NCBI GenBank assembly: GCA_963800285.1
Contig: CAWDAL010000012.1
Coordinates: 1-64,000 of the forward strand
From: DASUPK01 sp963800285
GTDB lineage: Bacteria > Actinomycetota > Thermoleophilia > Solirubrobacterales > 70-9
DNA: 64,000 bases
Direction of reading: 5' to 3'
Numbering within the stretch: position 1 is the first letter of the stretch; each line of letters starts with the position of its first letter. The position numbers and the translations under genes were made by a program. Below the pieces are notes generated by a model. The model searched no databases, had not been told where the DNA came from, and saw only the letters and a program-made list of their open reading frames with translations. Of the stretch, positions 31,141-39,355 are shown in pieces.

Positions 31141-31822
31141 TTCGTCAACGGATCGGAAGCTCCTCGACCAGGCGCTCGTCGGATACGGGGGCGGGGACCG
31201 CTCCACCGTGCGGATGCCGGCCCCACCCACCCAGGCGCGCGGGTTCGAGAAGCGCGACCGCATCTACGAAGCCGCGCTCGCGAGATTCGAGGCGGACGGC
31301 TTCGCGGCGGCCAAGGTCGACGACGTCATCGACGATGCCGACGTCAGCTGGGCCACCTTCTTCCGCTACTTCCCCCGCAAGGGCGACGTCCTGATCGAGG
31401 CGGCGGTGCGGCACTTCCGCGATCACGTGCGCCCCTCGGCCGAGGCCGCGCTCGCGGACCGGCGGCTGAAGGTCAGCACCGTCATTCAGCGCCTGATCGT
31501 CACCCTGCTCAAGCCGGCCGACCTGCCGCCCACCCTGCACGGTGAGGCGCTGCTCGAGGTCTTCGCGAACCCGGATCGGTTTGCCGCACAGCTTGGCGAA
31601 GACCATCGCCCCCCGGTGATCGCACTGCTCGAGCAGGTGCTCGCGGAGGGCCAGCAGCGAGGCGAGGTTCGCCGCGACCTCGAGCCCACCGTCGGCGCGA
31701 TGACCATCCTGGCCGCCTCGGCGCTGATCGGCGCCCAGTCGGTCGCCATAGGGATCGATGCGACCGAGCGGGTCGCGGCTTCCCTGGACCTCTGCTGGCG
31801 CGGGGTCGCCGCCGGCGACTAG
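31136..31822 (+). CDS. TetR-family transcriptional regulator
   Basis: The product has 228 residues. The TetR DNA-binding domain lies unusually far in (about residues 38-85), with KRDRIYEAALARFEADGFAA and ADVSWATFFRYFPRKGDVLI. A 35-residue N-terminal extension precedes it. The C-terminal domain is helical and all-Leu/Ala rich. The start ATG 31136 overlaps the palindrome at 31104-31140, consistent with autoregulation; an internal ATG (31217 region) would remove most of the extension. No obvious target neighbour is seen besides pdxH upstream. Its stop codon shares CTAG with the convergent sigma gene. Confidence 0.85.
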   Translation: MVSSTDRKLLDQALVGYGGGDRSTVRMPAPPTQARGFEKRDRIYEAALARFEADGFAAAKVDDVIDDADVSWATFFRYFPRKGDVLIEAAVRHFRDHVRPSAEAALADRRLKVSTVIQRLIVTLLKPADLPPTLHGEALLEVFANPDRFAAQLGEDHRPPVIALLEQVLAEGQQRGEVRRDLEPTVGAMTILAASALIGAQSVAIGIDATERVAASLDLCWRGVAAGD

Positions 31823-33063
31823 GGCGCCATTTCAGCGAGGCGGCGGTTCAGGAATCGGCGCTCGACTGGGTTTGTCGCCAGCTCGAGCGCCTGCTCGTAT
31901 GCCTTCACCGCTTCGTCCCCTCTGTCCGCCCGGCGCAGCAGATCAGCCCGCGCCGACCAGAACCAGAGGTAGCCGTCGAGCGCGTCGGCCAGCTCCGGCT
32001 CGTCGAGCAGCTCCAGACCCCGCTCGGGCCCATCGGCCATCGCGACGGCGACCGCCCGGTTGAGCTCGATCACCGGCGAGCGCTGGGCCTGGGCCAGTAG
32101 TCCGTACAGCGAGGCGATGCGCGCCCAGTCGGTCGCCTCCGCGGCGGCCGCTCGGGCATGCTCCGCGGCGATCGCGGCCTGCAGCAGGTAGGGACCGGCC
32201 AGCCCGATGCGCTCGGCGCGCTCGAGCAGGCCGAGGCCGGTGTCGATCTCGCGCCTGTCCCAGAGCGAGCGGTCCTGATCCTCCAGCAGCACCAGCTCGC
32301 CGTCCCGGCCGAGCCGCGCCTCCCGCCGCGAGTCCTGAAGCAGCATCAGGGCGAGCAGCCCGAGTGCCTCGGGCTCGTCGGGCATCAGCCGCGCCAGCGT
32401 CCCGGCCAGCCGGATGGCCTCACCCGTGAGGTCTCGCCGGACCAGCGCCTCGTCGGAGGTCGCCGAGTAGCCCTCGTTGAAGATCAGATAGAGCGCCGCG
32501 AGGACCGAACCGAGGCGGTCCGGCAGGTCATGGTCGGCCGGGATCTCATAGGGGATGTTCGCCGTCTTGATCTTCTTCTTCGCCCGGACCAGCCGCTGCG
32601 CCATCGCCGGCTCGGAGACGAGGAAGGCGCGCGCGATCTCGGGGGTGGCGAGACCTCCGAGCGTCCGCAGCGTCAGCGCGACCTGTGCCTCCGGGGCGAG
32701 TGCCGGATGGCAGCAGGTGAAGATCAGGCGCAGACGGTCGTCTCGGATCACGGGGGCCTCCTCGAGCTCGTCGTCCTCAGCGACTGCGGGCGGCTCGAGC
32801 GCCTCGAGCTCCTGCTGCTTCTCGATTCCCCGGCGCTCGCGCCGGAGCCGGTCGATCGCCTTGTTGCGAGCGGTGGTGGTGATCCAGGCGCCCGGGTTTT
32901 CCGGGACGCCGCGCTCGGGCCAAACCCGCATGGCGACGACGAAGGCCTCCTGAACCGCGTCCTCGGCGAGGTCGAAGTCGCCGAGTACGCGGATCAGCGA
33001 GGCGATCGCCCGCCCAGACTCATGGCGGAACAGGCGATCGACCAGCTCATCCCCGCTAGGCAG
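31819..33063 (-). CDS. ECF42-type (SigI/DUF6596) RNA polymerase sigma factor
   Basis: The product has about 414 residues, far longer than ordinary ECFs because of a C-terminal tetratricopeptide-like extension (about 215-410), typical of ECF42. Region 2 is LFRHESGRAIASLIRVLGD and DLAEDAVQEAFVVA; region 4 has VALTLRTLGGLATPEIARAF. A YCII-domain gene lies directly upstream, the standard ECF42 partner. The conserved N terminus extends well above the first ATG (32931), yet no ATG, GTG or TTG is in frame there. CTG at 33063 or 33045 is the likely start. The end is certain and the start is not. Confidence 0.8.
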   Translation of the reverse strand: MPSGDELVDRLFRHESGRAIASLIRVLGDFDLAEDAVQEAFVVAMRVWPERGVPENPGAWITTTARNKAIDRLRRERRGIEKQQELEALEPPAVAEDDELEEAPVIRDDRLRLIFTCCHPALAPEAQVALTLRTLGGLATPEIARAFLVSEPAMAQRLVRAKKKIKTANIPYEIPADHDLPDRLGSVLAALYLIFNEGYSATSDEALVRRDLTGEAIRLAGTLARLMPDEPEALGLLALMLLQDSRREARLGRDGELVLLEDQDRSLWDRREIDTGLGLLERAERIGLAGPYLLQAAIAAEHARAAAAEATDWARIASLYGLLAQAQRSPVIELNRAVAVAMADGPERGLELLDEPELADALDGYLWFWSARADLLRRADRGDEAVKAYEQALELATNPVERRFLNRRLAEMAP

Positions 33064-33439
33064 TCGCTTCCTCGACCACGTTGCCGGCCTCGTCGAAGAC
33101 CATCACCGGGCGAATCTCGACCGAGCCGAATTGCGAGCCCGGGATCTTGGCCGCCCACTCGATCGCCTCATCGAGGTCCTTGACGTCGAGGACGTAGAAG
33201 CCGGCGAGCTGCTCCTTCGTCTCGGCGAAGGGGCCATCCGTCACACCGCGATCGCCCTCGCGGACGCGGACCGTCGTGGCGGTCTGGGTCGGATAGAGGC
33301 CCTCGCCCGCGACGAGCACGCCCTTCTCTTCCATCTCCTGGGTGACGGCGCCATACGCCTGCGAGACGGCCTGCTGATCCTCCTCGCTGGCGCTCGCACG
33401 CCGGCTCTCGTCGCCGTAGATCGTGAACGCGTACTTCAT
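33056..33439 (-). CDS. YCII-related (DGPF-domain) protein
   Basis: The product has 127 residues. It has the ferredoxin-like YCII fold with MKYAFTIYGDE at the start, GEGLYPTQTATTVRVREG in the middle, the DGPFAETKEQLAGFYVLDV block that names the DGPF family, and a final strand VEIRPVM. Proteins of this kind accompany ECF42 sigma factors in operons and may carry or sense the signal; the mechanism is unknown. Start: ATG with AAGGAGC eight bases upstream. Its stop lies within the first codons of the sigma gene, so translation is coupled. Confidence 0.9.
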   Translation of the reverse strand: MKYAFTIYGDESRRASASEEDQQAVSQAYGAVTQEMEEKGVLVAGEGLYPTQTATTVRVREGDRGVTDGPFAETKEQLAGFYVLDVKDLDEAIEWAAKIPGSQFGSVEIRPVMVFDEAGNVVEEATA

Positions 33440-33545
33440 CTCTGAGCTCCTTCGGTCGTGGCGGCGCGGTTCGCCGCTTCACCCTAACGACGAACTGCCA
33501 TCCCTCGGATCGACCGCACGTTTCCGCCAATAGACTCGGCCGAGC

Positions 33546-34835
33546 ATGGCAGAGGGTCAGGGAAAGACCGTGGTCTTCTTCCCCGAGGGCGCCTTCGGGC
33601 CGACCAACAACTGCATCGGCATCGGCGAGGTGCTGAAGCGGCGGGGGCACCGGGTGGTCTTCGTGGTGGAGGAGTCGTTCGCCGGGACCCTGGGGGAGAA
33701 GGGCTTCGAGGAGCGGCTGATGCGCCTCGCCCCGCCGCCCGAGGTCCCGGAGGAGCCGGGGCAGTTCTGGAAGGACTTCATCCGCGAGACCGCGCCGGTC
33801 TTCAGGAAGTCGACCTACGACCAGCTCTCCGAGTTCATGGCGCCGACCTGGGAGGCCTTGATCGACGGCGCCCGCTACGTCGACGAGCGGCTGGTCGAGA
33901 TCTTCGACGAGCTCCAGCCGGACGCGATCGTCGAGGACAACGTCTGCGCCTTCCCCGCGATCCCCGCCAGCGGCCGGCCCTGGGTGCGGATCGTCTCCTG
34001 CAATCCGCTCGAGCTCAAGGACCCGGAGCTGCCGCCTCCGTACACCGGCCTGCCGGCCGACGACCGCTCTGAGTGGGACGAGTACCGCCGTGAGTACCGG
34101 AGCGCCATCGACGAGATGCAGGCGAGCTTCAGCGAGTTCTGCGTCGAGCGCGGCGCCCCGCCGCTTCCCGATGGCGAGATGATCCACACCTCCGATCGGC
34201 TCAACCTCTACCTCTATCCGAGCGAGGTCGACTACCCGCGCTCGGTGCCGCTGGGGCCCACCTGGCACAACCTCGAGTCGAGCGTCCGGACCACCGACGC
34301 GGAATGGGCGCTCCCGCCCGAGCTCGCCGATCGCGAGGGCGCGCTGGTCTACGTCAGCCTCGGGTCGCTCGGCTCCGGGGATGTCCCCTTGATGAAGCGG
34401 CTGGTCGAGGCGCTCGCCGAGACACCCCATCGCTACGTGGTCTCGAAGGGGCCCCAGCACGCCGAATACGAGCTCGCCGAGAACATGGTCGGGGAGGAGT
34501 TCCTGCCGCAGGTCTCGGTGCTGCCGCAGGTGGATCTCGTGATCACGCACGGCGGCAACAACACGACCACCGAGTCCCTGCACTTCGGCAAGCCGATGGT
34601 CGTCCTGCCGATCTTCTGGGATCAGCACGACAACGCCCAGCGGATCCACGAGACCGGCTTCGGGATCCGGTTGCCGACCTATTCGTTCGGGGATGGCGAG
34701 CTGCCCGAGGCGATCGAGCGGCTGCTGGCCGATCGCGACCTCGGCGCCCGCCTCTCGGATGTGTCGAAGAGGCTCGAGGCCTCGGCCGGGAACGAGCGCG
34801 CCGCCGAGCTGATCGAAGAGCTGGCGGTCGGCTAG
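33546..34835 (+). CDS. GT1-family (UGT/MGT-like) glycosyltransferase
   Basis: The product has 429 residues with two Rossmann-like halves. The N-terminal half begins KTVVFFPEGAFGPTNNCIGI. The C-terminal half has ALVYVSLGSLGSGDVPLMKR and the donor-binding signature LPQVDLVITHGGNNTTTESL, then MVVLPIFWDQHDNAQRI, matching UGT/macrolide glycosyltransferases. It transfers a sugar from an NDP-sugar to a small hydrophobic acceptor, often inactivating or decorating a metabolite. The acceptor is unknown. It stands alone; its stop shares CTAG with the convergent GspE gene. Confidence 0.85.
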   Translation: MAEGQGKTVVFFPEGAFGPTNNCIGIGEVLKRRGHRVVFVVEESFAGTLGEKGFEERLMRLAPPPEVPEEPGQFWKDFIRETAPVFRKSTYDQLSEFMAPTWEALIDGARYVDERLVEIFDELQPDAIVEDNVCAFPAIPASGRPWVRIVSCNPLELKDPELPPPYTGLPADDRSEWDEYRREYRSAIDEMQASFSEFCVERGAPPLPDGEMIHTSDRLNLYLYPSEVDYPRSVPLGPTWHNLESSVRTTDAEWALPPELADREGALVYVSLGSLGSGDVPLMKRLVEALAETPHRYVVSKGPQHAEYELAENMVGEEFLPQVSVLPQVDLVITHGGNNTTTESLHFGKPMVVLPIFWDQHDNAQRIHETGFGIRLPTYSFGDGELPEAIERLLADRDLGARLSDVSKRLEASAGNERAAELIEELAVG

Positions 34836-36568
34836 GCGTCGCCGACGACGCGCATGACCTCGGCCACCGAGGTGATCCCCTGGCGCGCCTTCTCGAGGCC
34901 GTCCTCGCGCATGCGGTGCATCCCGGCGGCGACCGCCGTCGCCTCGATTTCGCCGCTCGGCGCCTTGCCGACGATCAGCCCGCGGATCTCCTCGGTCAAA
35001 GTCATGACTTCGTAGAGGCCGACCCGCCCGTGGTAGCCGGTTCCGAGGCAGCTCACGCACCCCTCCGGCTCGAAGATCGTCAGCGGCTCCCCGTCGTCGA
35101 CCGTCCCCAGCGCGCTCAGCTCGGCGCTCGTGGGTTCGGAGGGCCGCTTGCAGGCGTCGCAGAGCCGGCGCGCGAGGCGCTGGCCGATGATGCAGCGGAT
35201 CCCGGAGGCGATCAGGAAGGGCTCGACGCCCATGTCGATCAGCCGCGCGGCGGTGATCGCGGCGCTGTTCGTGTGCAGGGTGGAGAGGACGAGATGACCG
35301 GTGAGGGCGGCCTCCATGGCGACCTGGGCGGTCTCGCGGTCGCGGATCTCTCCGACCATCAGGGCGTCCGGATCGGATCGAACCATCGAACGGAGCCCCG
35401 ACGCGAAGGTCACGCCGGCGCTGTGGTTGACGTGGATCTGCTTGATGCCCTCGACCTCGTACTCGACCGGGTCCTCGATGCTGATCAGGGTGCGGTCCGG
35501 CGTGTTGAGCTCGCGGAGCAGCGCGTAGAGGGTGGTCGTCTTGCCGGTGCCGGTCGGGCCGGTGGCGAGGATCGCGCCCTGGATCTGGCCGACGGCCTCG
35601 AGGACCAGCCGCTGGTCCTCCGGGCGCATGCCGAGCGAGTCGAGTTCGAGGACGACGCGATCCTTGTCGAGGATGCGCATCACGACAGACTCACCGCGAA
35701 TCACCGGGAGTGATGCCACCCGGATGTCGATGTGGCGGTCGTCGACATCGAGCGCGACGCGGCCGTCCTGGGGCATGCGGCGCTCTGCGATGTCGAGCTC
35801 GGCCATGATCTTGATGCGCGACACGAGACCGGGCACGAGGTTGTTGGGCACCGTGGTCGAATCGATCATGACGCCGTCCACGCGGTAGCGGACCTGCATC
35901 GCCTCGCGTCGCGGGTCGAAGTGGATGTCGGAGGCGCCGCGATTGACCGCGTCGGCGATGATCGAGTGGACGAGCTTGACGACGGGGGCCTGGGTGGCGG
36001 AGGCGCGGAGCTCGACCACCTCGCCTCCGTCGGAGGTCTCCTCCTCGATCTCCTTGACCGAGCCGCTCAGGCCGGTGAGGCGCGTAATCAGAGCGTTGAT
36101 CGCGTCCGGTGTCGCGACGGCCCGCCGGACCTCGTAGCCCGTCGCCATCGCGATGTTGTCGGGACCGAGGACGTTGGAGGGATCCGAGATCGCGACCAGC
36201 AGACCGCCGCCGTCCAGGAAGGCGATCGGGATCGCCTTGTAGCGGCGCGCCTCGGAGGAATCGACCAGGTTCGCGGCGCCCTGATCCACCTCGAACGTGT
36301 TCAGGTCGACGTAGGGAAGCGAGTTGCGCTCGGCGAGGATCCTGGCGAGCTGGTCGGCGTCGATGACGCCCTGCTCGACCAGCAGTTCCCCGACCGGCTT
36401 TGGGGACCCATCCTCCCTGGCCATGACCGCCTCGACGCGCTCGCGGTCCGTGAACCCGAGATCGATGGCCACCTCGCCCAGGCGGCGGCTGGGGTCGCCC
36501 AAGCCGGAGGGCGGCACCAGTCCGGGGACATCGAGCGCTGCCGCAGGGGTGATCGTGTTCGGGTTCAT
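34832..36568 (-). CDS. GspE/PilB-type secretion or pilus assembly ATPase
   Basis: The product has 578 residues. The N-terminal GspE-II/MshEN domain is at about 30-160 (VGELLVEQGVIDADQLARIL). The ATPase domain has Walker A ATGPTGTGKTTTLYALLREL, an Asp box ISIEDPVEYEVEGIKQIHVN, Walker B DALMVGEIRDRETAQVAMEA and a His box HLVLSTLHTNSAA. A C4 zinc motif has CDACKRP and CVSCLGTGY. It is a cytoplasmic motor for a type IV pilus or type II secretion system. No pilin, PilC, PilM or PilT gene is in the window, so partners lie elsewhere. ATG 36568 is used; ATG 36577 is close by. Confidence 0.9.
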   Translation of the reverse strand: MNPNTITPAAALDVPGLVPPSGLGDPSRRLGEVAIDLGFTDRERVEAVMAREDGSPKPVGELLVEQGVIDADQLARILAERNSLPYVDLNTFEVDQGAANLVDSSEARRYKAIPIAFLDGGGLLVAISDPSNVLGPDNIAMATGYEVRRAVATPDAINALITRLTGLSGSVKEIEEETSDGGEVVELRASATQAPVVKLVHSIIADAVNRGASDIHFDPRREAMQVRYRVDGVMIDSTTVPNNLVPGLVSRIKIMAELDIAERRMPQDGRVALDVDDRHIDIRVASLPVIRGESVVMRILDKDRVVLELDSLGMRPEDQRLVLEAVGQIQGAILATGPTGTGKTTTLYALLRELNTPDRTLISIEDPVEYEVEGIKQIHVNHSAGVTFASGLRSMVRSDPDALMVGEIRDRETAQVAMEAALTGHLVLSTLHTNSAAITAARLIDMGVEPFLIASGIRCIIGQRLARRLCDACKRPSEPTSAELSALGTVDDGEPLTIFEPEGCVSCLGTGYHGRVGLYEVMTLTEEIRGLIVGKAPSGEIEATAVAAGMHRMREDGLEKARQGITSVAEVMRVVGDA

Positions 36569-36745
36569 GCCCCCCATACATCGGCCATTCCGTCCAGGAA
36601 ATGAATCCCCAGTACTAGACTCCCTTTCGGACCGTGCTAGGCGGGGAATTAGCGGTGCCCTGTAATCCGCAACCCGCTCAAGCGGAGCTGAATTCCCTGA
36701 CAAGGGACCGGCCCTCGGGGCCGGGTCGCCGCAGGCGGTGTTGAC

Positions 36746-36842
36746 GGCCAGGTCCTGCGCAGTGTCGGCCTGTGAACCAGGTCAGGTCCGGAAGGAAGCA
36801 GCCTTAAGCGGTAGCCGACATGTGATGCAGGCAAGCCTGGCC
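36746..36842 (+). ncRNA. ffs: Bacterial signal recognition particle RNA (4.5S type)
   Basis: The conserved domain IV is unmistakable: the asymmetric loop and GGAA tetraloop in CAGGTCCGGAAGGAAGCAGC at about 36779-36802. The helix is closed stepwise by TGTCGGC/GCCGACA, CCTGC/GCAGG and the terminal GGCCAGG (36746-36752) with CCTGGCC (36836-36842). The RNA joins Ffh to deliver nascent membrane and secreted proteins. In many bacteria it sits next to dnaX; here dnaX starts 3.3 kb downstream on the same strand. Confidence 0.95.
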
Positions 36843-36911
36843 CGAGCCAAACGCGGCGGACACGCCCGGGAGCCTCGTCTCGAGGATGGGTGCACGGTCC
36901 ATATCTTCCCC

Positions 36912-37183
36912 ATGCGCAGACCCAAGAAGCTCGGATGGCCGCCCAGGTGTGCGGCGGCCCGCATCTCGACCGTGACGGCGAAGCCGGTCTGGGCGGCGGT
37001 CCACTGGCGCCCCGGGGGGCCGAAGTGCAAGCCGTTTGCGGCGGACGGGTCGCGGTCTACAGGAAGCACGGCAAGCCGAGGCGCTGGCGCTTCGTCACGG
37101 CCGGAAGCAGCTTCGACTGCGGGCCGCTCTACAAGCAGGTTCCGGTCGCCGTCGTCCAGGACCTCGGCATCACCTGCGTCTGA
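36912..37183 (+). pseudogene. Small Cys-containing protein gene with a single-base frameshift
   Basis: From ATG 36912 the frame reads MRRPKKLGW then KPVWAAVHWRPGGPKCKPFA with very high third-position GC. After the GGG at 37047-37049 the coding signal moves to another frame: VAVYRKHGKPRRWRFVTAG, SSFDCGPLYKQVPVAVVQDL and a terminal GITCV. One extra G in that run joins both into a 90-codon protein; the span is 3n+2, as expected for one lost base. Lysine-rich, with cysteines near the middle and end, it resembles small cationic proteins of this lineage. I know no function. It could be an assembly error. Confidence 0.6.
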
Positions 37184-37192
37184 GCCGGCCGC

Positions 37193-38197
37193 TCACGGGG
37201 CTCCGCCGGGCGGCGGCCCGCCGGTGTCCGGACGCCTGATCGCCAGCCCCTCGGCCGAGTCGATGGCCGTGCCGTGGTAGCAGGCAACCAGGTACGGAAA
37301 GTCGAGCGTGGCGTCGTAGTGGTACATCGACACCCGCTTCCCGTTCCAGTCCACGGCGCTGGTGCGGCCATGGCATGCGTCGAGGTCGGCGCTGGAGAGC
37401 ATCGTGCCCTCGGAGTCCCGCTCCACGTAGATCCCGAACCCGTCCAGGGCCCAGCCGATCAGCTCGGAAGAGCTCGGCTCGCCGCCGATGTCGCTGAGCG
37501 CCGCGATGCAGGCGGAGAGCGAGTGGTAGTGGTACTGGCCGGTCATCTCCGGATGGGCGTCGCAGCGGTCCTGGGTCTCCCAGGCGACGGCATCGCGTCC
37601 ACCGGCGTCGAAGGCGCTGAAGATCGGGATGCCCGTCTTCGCGACCCCGATGGTCCCGCCCACGCAGCTCGGTTCGGAGGCCCCCTCCGGGTTCGCGGGC
37701 AGAGAGGCCGCCAGCGTGTATCCGGAGATCGAGTTGGGGTTGCGGTCGTACTGGTAGGCGGGGTCGTCGGCGTGAACCGGGAAGACGCCGGACGGGTCGG
37801 GCGGAAGACCGTTCCCGCTCAGGGCTCGCTTCGAGCCCGAGACCTCTTCCGAGAACTTCGAATCCCACCTGACCTTGCCCTCGACCGCGACCTTCTTCGT
37901 CAGGTCGAAGGTCTTGCCGTCGGAACTGAACCACGGCCCCATCACGTCGGCGCCGCCGCCGTTGAAGTCCGTGATGCAGGAGTAGACGTAGCCCTTCTTT
38001 GGCCCGTCGGTGACATAGCGGTCCGTGCCGACCGGAAGCGCGTGCACGTCGACCGGGGTTGCCGTGGGCTCGCCGCTCGCGCCGGTGGAGGTCGACGCGG
38101 TCGTGCCGCCCGAGTCCGACGAACCTCCGCAGCCCGACAGCGGGACGCCGCAGGCGAGCGCGCAGAGAAGCGTCGCGATCCCTGCTCCTCTCCACAC
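37193..38197 (-). CDS. YHYH-domain lipoprotein
   Basis: The product has 334 residues. The N terminus is a lipoprotein signal with lipobox PLSGCGG (Cys near residue 22), followed by a Ser/Thr/Gly linker. The mature part contains the name-giving GQYHYHSLSACI (about 225-236), flanked by AWETQDRCDAHPEM and GWALDGFGIYV, the conserved YHYH-domain surroundings. These extracytoplasmic proteins are of unknown function; the histidines suggest metal binding. GTG 38197 puts the signal peptide at the N terminus; longer frames upstream add non-homologous Arg-rich sequence. Confidence 0.8.
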   Translation of the reverse strand: MWRGAGIATLLCALACGVPLSGCGGSSDSGGTTASTSTGASGEPTATPVDVHALPVGTDRYVTDGPKKGYVYSCITDFNGGGADVMGPWFSSDGKTFDLTKKVAVEGKVRWDSKFSEEVSGSKRALSGNGLPPDPSGVFPVHADDPAYQYDRNPNSISGYTLAASLPANPEGASEPSCVGGTIGVAKTGIPIFSAFDAGGRDAVAWETQDRCDAHPEMTGQYHYHSLSACIAALSDIGGEPSSSELIGWALDGFGIYVERDSEGTMLSSADLDACHGRTSAVDWNGKRVSMYHYDATLDFPYLVACYHGTAIDSAEGLAIRRPDTGGPPPGGAP

Positions 38198-38211
38198 GGC
38201 GGGGACCCTAG

Positions 38212-38544
38212 CTACGGCTTCGGCGGCAGCGACGCGGCGAAGCCGGCGCCCGCCTCGACCCACTCGGCCAGGCTCGCGTCGTCCGCCGTCCCCTCCGGCG
38301 ACACGTAGACGATGTTCTTCATGGGCTTACCGGTGAAGTCGAAGGGACGAACGTCATCCTCATCGAGGGCCTTCTCCGCCTCCTCCTCGCCAAGCCTGAC
38401 GATCAGATCCTCGCCGAGCACCCCGCAGGCCATGTTGCCCGCGACCATGAACGCGATGCCGCCGAACATCTGGCGCTCGGTGACATCGGCCCTGGGGGAG
38501 ATCAGCTCCCGGACGCGGTCAGCGAGGTCTTCGTCATAGGCCAC
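38212..38544 (-). CDS. TfoX N-terminal domain protein
   Basis: The product has 110 residues. It is a stand-alone TfoX_N domain: ADRVRELISPRADVTERQMFGGIAFM, then GNMACGVLGEDLIVRLG and the C-terminal VYVSPEG. In proteobacteria TfoX/Sxy regulates competence through CRP; stand-alone TfoX_N proteins in actinobacteria have no shown role. GTG 38544 (then AYDEDLAD) is preferred over a TTG three codons earlier. It lies 14 bases upstream of the YHYH gene on the same strand, so may share its transcript. Confidence 0.85.
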   Translation of the reverse strand: MAYDEDLADRVRELISPRADVTERQMFGGIAFMVAGNMACGVLGEDLIVRLGEEEAEKALDEDDVRPFDFTGKPMKNIVYVSPEGTADDASLAEWVEAGAGFAASLPPKP

Positions 38545-38580
38545 GCCGATCAATCTAGTGGCCGGGGCTGGAAGAGGTTC

Positions 38581-38624
38581 GCCGCGGATGGCCCTGAATC
38601 ACCTGACCGGTGGTGATGCGGCGT
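38581..38624. repeat. Nested inverted repeats between TfoX and the Lys-tail gene
   Basis: Outer arms CGCCGC (38581-38586) and GCGGCG (38619-38624) enclose inner arms ATCACC (38599-38604) and GGTGAT (38613-38618). It lies between divergent genes, so it is more likely a regulatory or cruciform element than a terminator. The remaining sequence to 38750 shows no gene. Confidence 0.3.
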
Positions 38625-38750
38625 AGTCGGCGTCGGCGCGCATCCAAAGTGTGCGGAAAAACCCCATGCGAGTTCACCCAATAGCAGGGTTGCCGCCTGT
38701 CCTGGGCGCGTCGAGAATCGCGCGGCCAATAGACAAGGGGGAAAGGGAGA

Positions 38751-39353
38751 GTGACCGTGCCGCGGATCTTGAGGAGGACCCTTCTTGCCGGGCTGCTGGG
38801 CGGGACGATGCTGGTGGCCGCGGCGCCGGCCGCGAACGCGTCCGATTTCTGGGATAGGCCGAGCCAGGATTTCGGCAACCAGAACGTGGGCAGCACGAGC
38901 GACCCGCTCCAGTTCGTGCTCACGGCGACGTGCGATGTCTACAACGGTGGTCTTCCGCCAAACGCCTGCCTCGTCCCGGCAGGCGGTGCCCACAACTACG
39001 GCGCCATCACCACGACGGGCCCCTTCGCGATCGATCCGGCTACTGACGTCTGCAACGCCCGTAACGGAGCGCTGGTAACGCCCTTCAACACTCAGCCCGT
39101 CGACCAGTGCCCCCTCCAAGTCGCCTTCAAGCCGACGTCGGGCGGCGTCGTGAACGGCAGCCTGAGCACCACGACCAGCCCGAGCGGAAGCCCCCTGACC
39201 GTCGCCCTGAAGGGCACCGGCATCCTCACGGGGAACGGTCAGGGAGCCACCACTCCGGGTCAGACGGGGAAGAAGAAGTGCAAGAAGAAGGGCAAGAAGC
39301 GCTCGGCCTCCGCGGCCAAGAAGAAGAAATGCAAGAAGAAGAAAGGACACTGA
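38751..39353 (+). CDS. Secreted protein with C-terminal Lys/Cys tail (Ig-like, choice-of-anchor type)
   Basis: The product has 200 residues. A signal peptide (about 1-30, ending ANA-SD) is followed by an Ig-like/ASH-type domain with QDFGNQNVGSTSDPLQFVLT near the start and LTVALKGTGI at its end, as in extracellular choice-of-anchor domains. Four cysteines lie in the domain. After a Gly/Thr-rich linker comes the tail GKKKCKKKGKKRS...KKKKCKKKKGH with two CKKK units. The tail resembles those of the next gene and of other proteins in this window. GTG 38751 is used; GTG 38757 is also possible. It is followed after two bases by the next Lys-tail gene. Confidence 0.75.
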   Translation: MTVPRILRRTLLAGLLGGTMLVAAAPAANASDFWDRPSQDFGNQNVGSTSDPLQFVLTATCDVYNGGLPPNACLVPAGGAHNYGAITTTGPFAIDPATDVCNARNGALVTPFNTQPVDQCPLQVAFKPTSGGVVNGSLSTTTSPSGSPLTVALKGTGILTGNGQGATTPGQTGKKKCKKKGKKRSASAAKKKKCKKKKGH

Positions 39354-39355
39354 TC

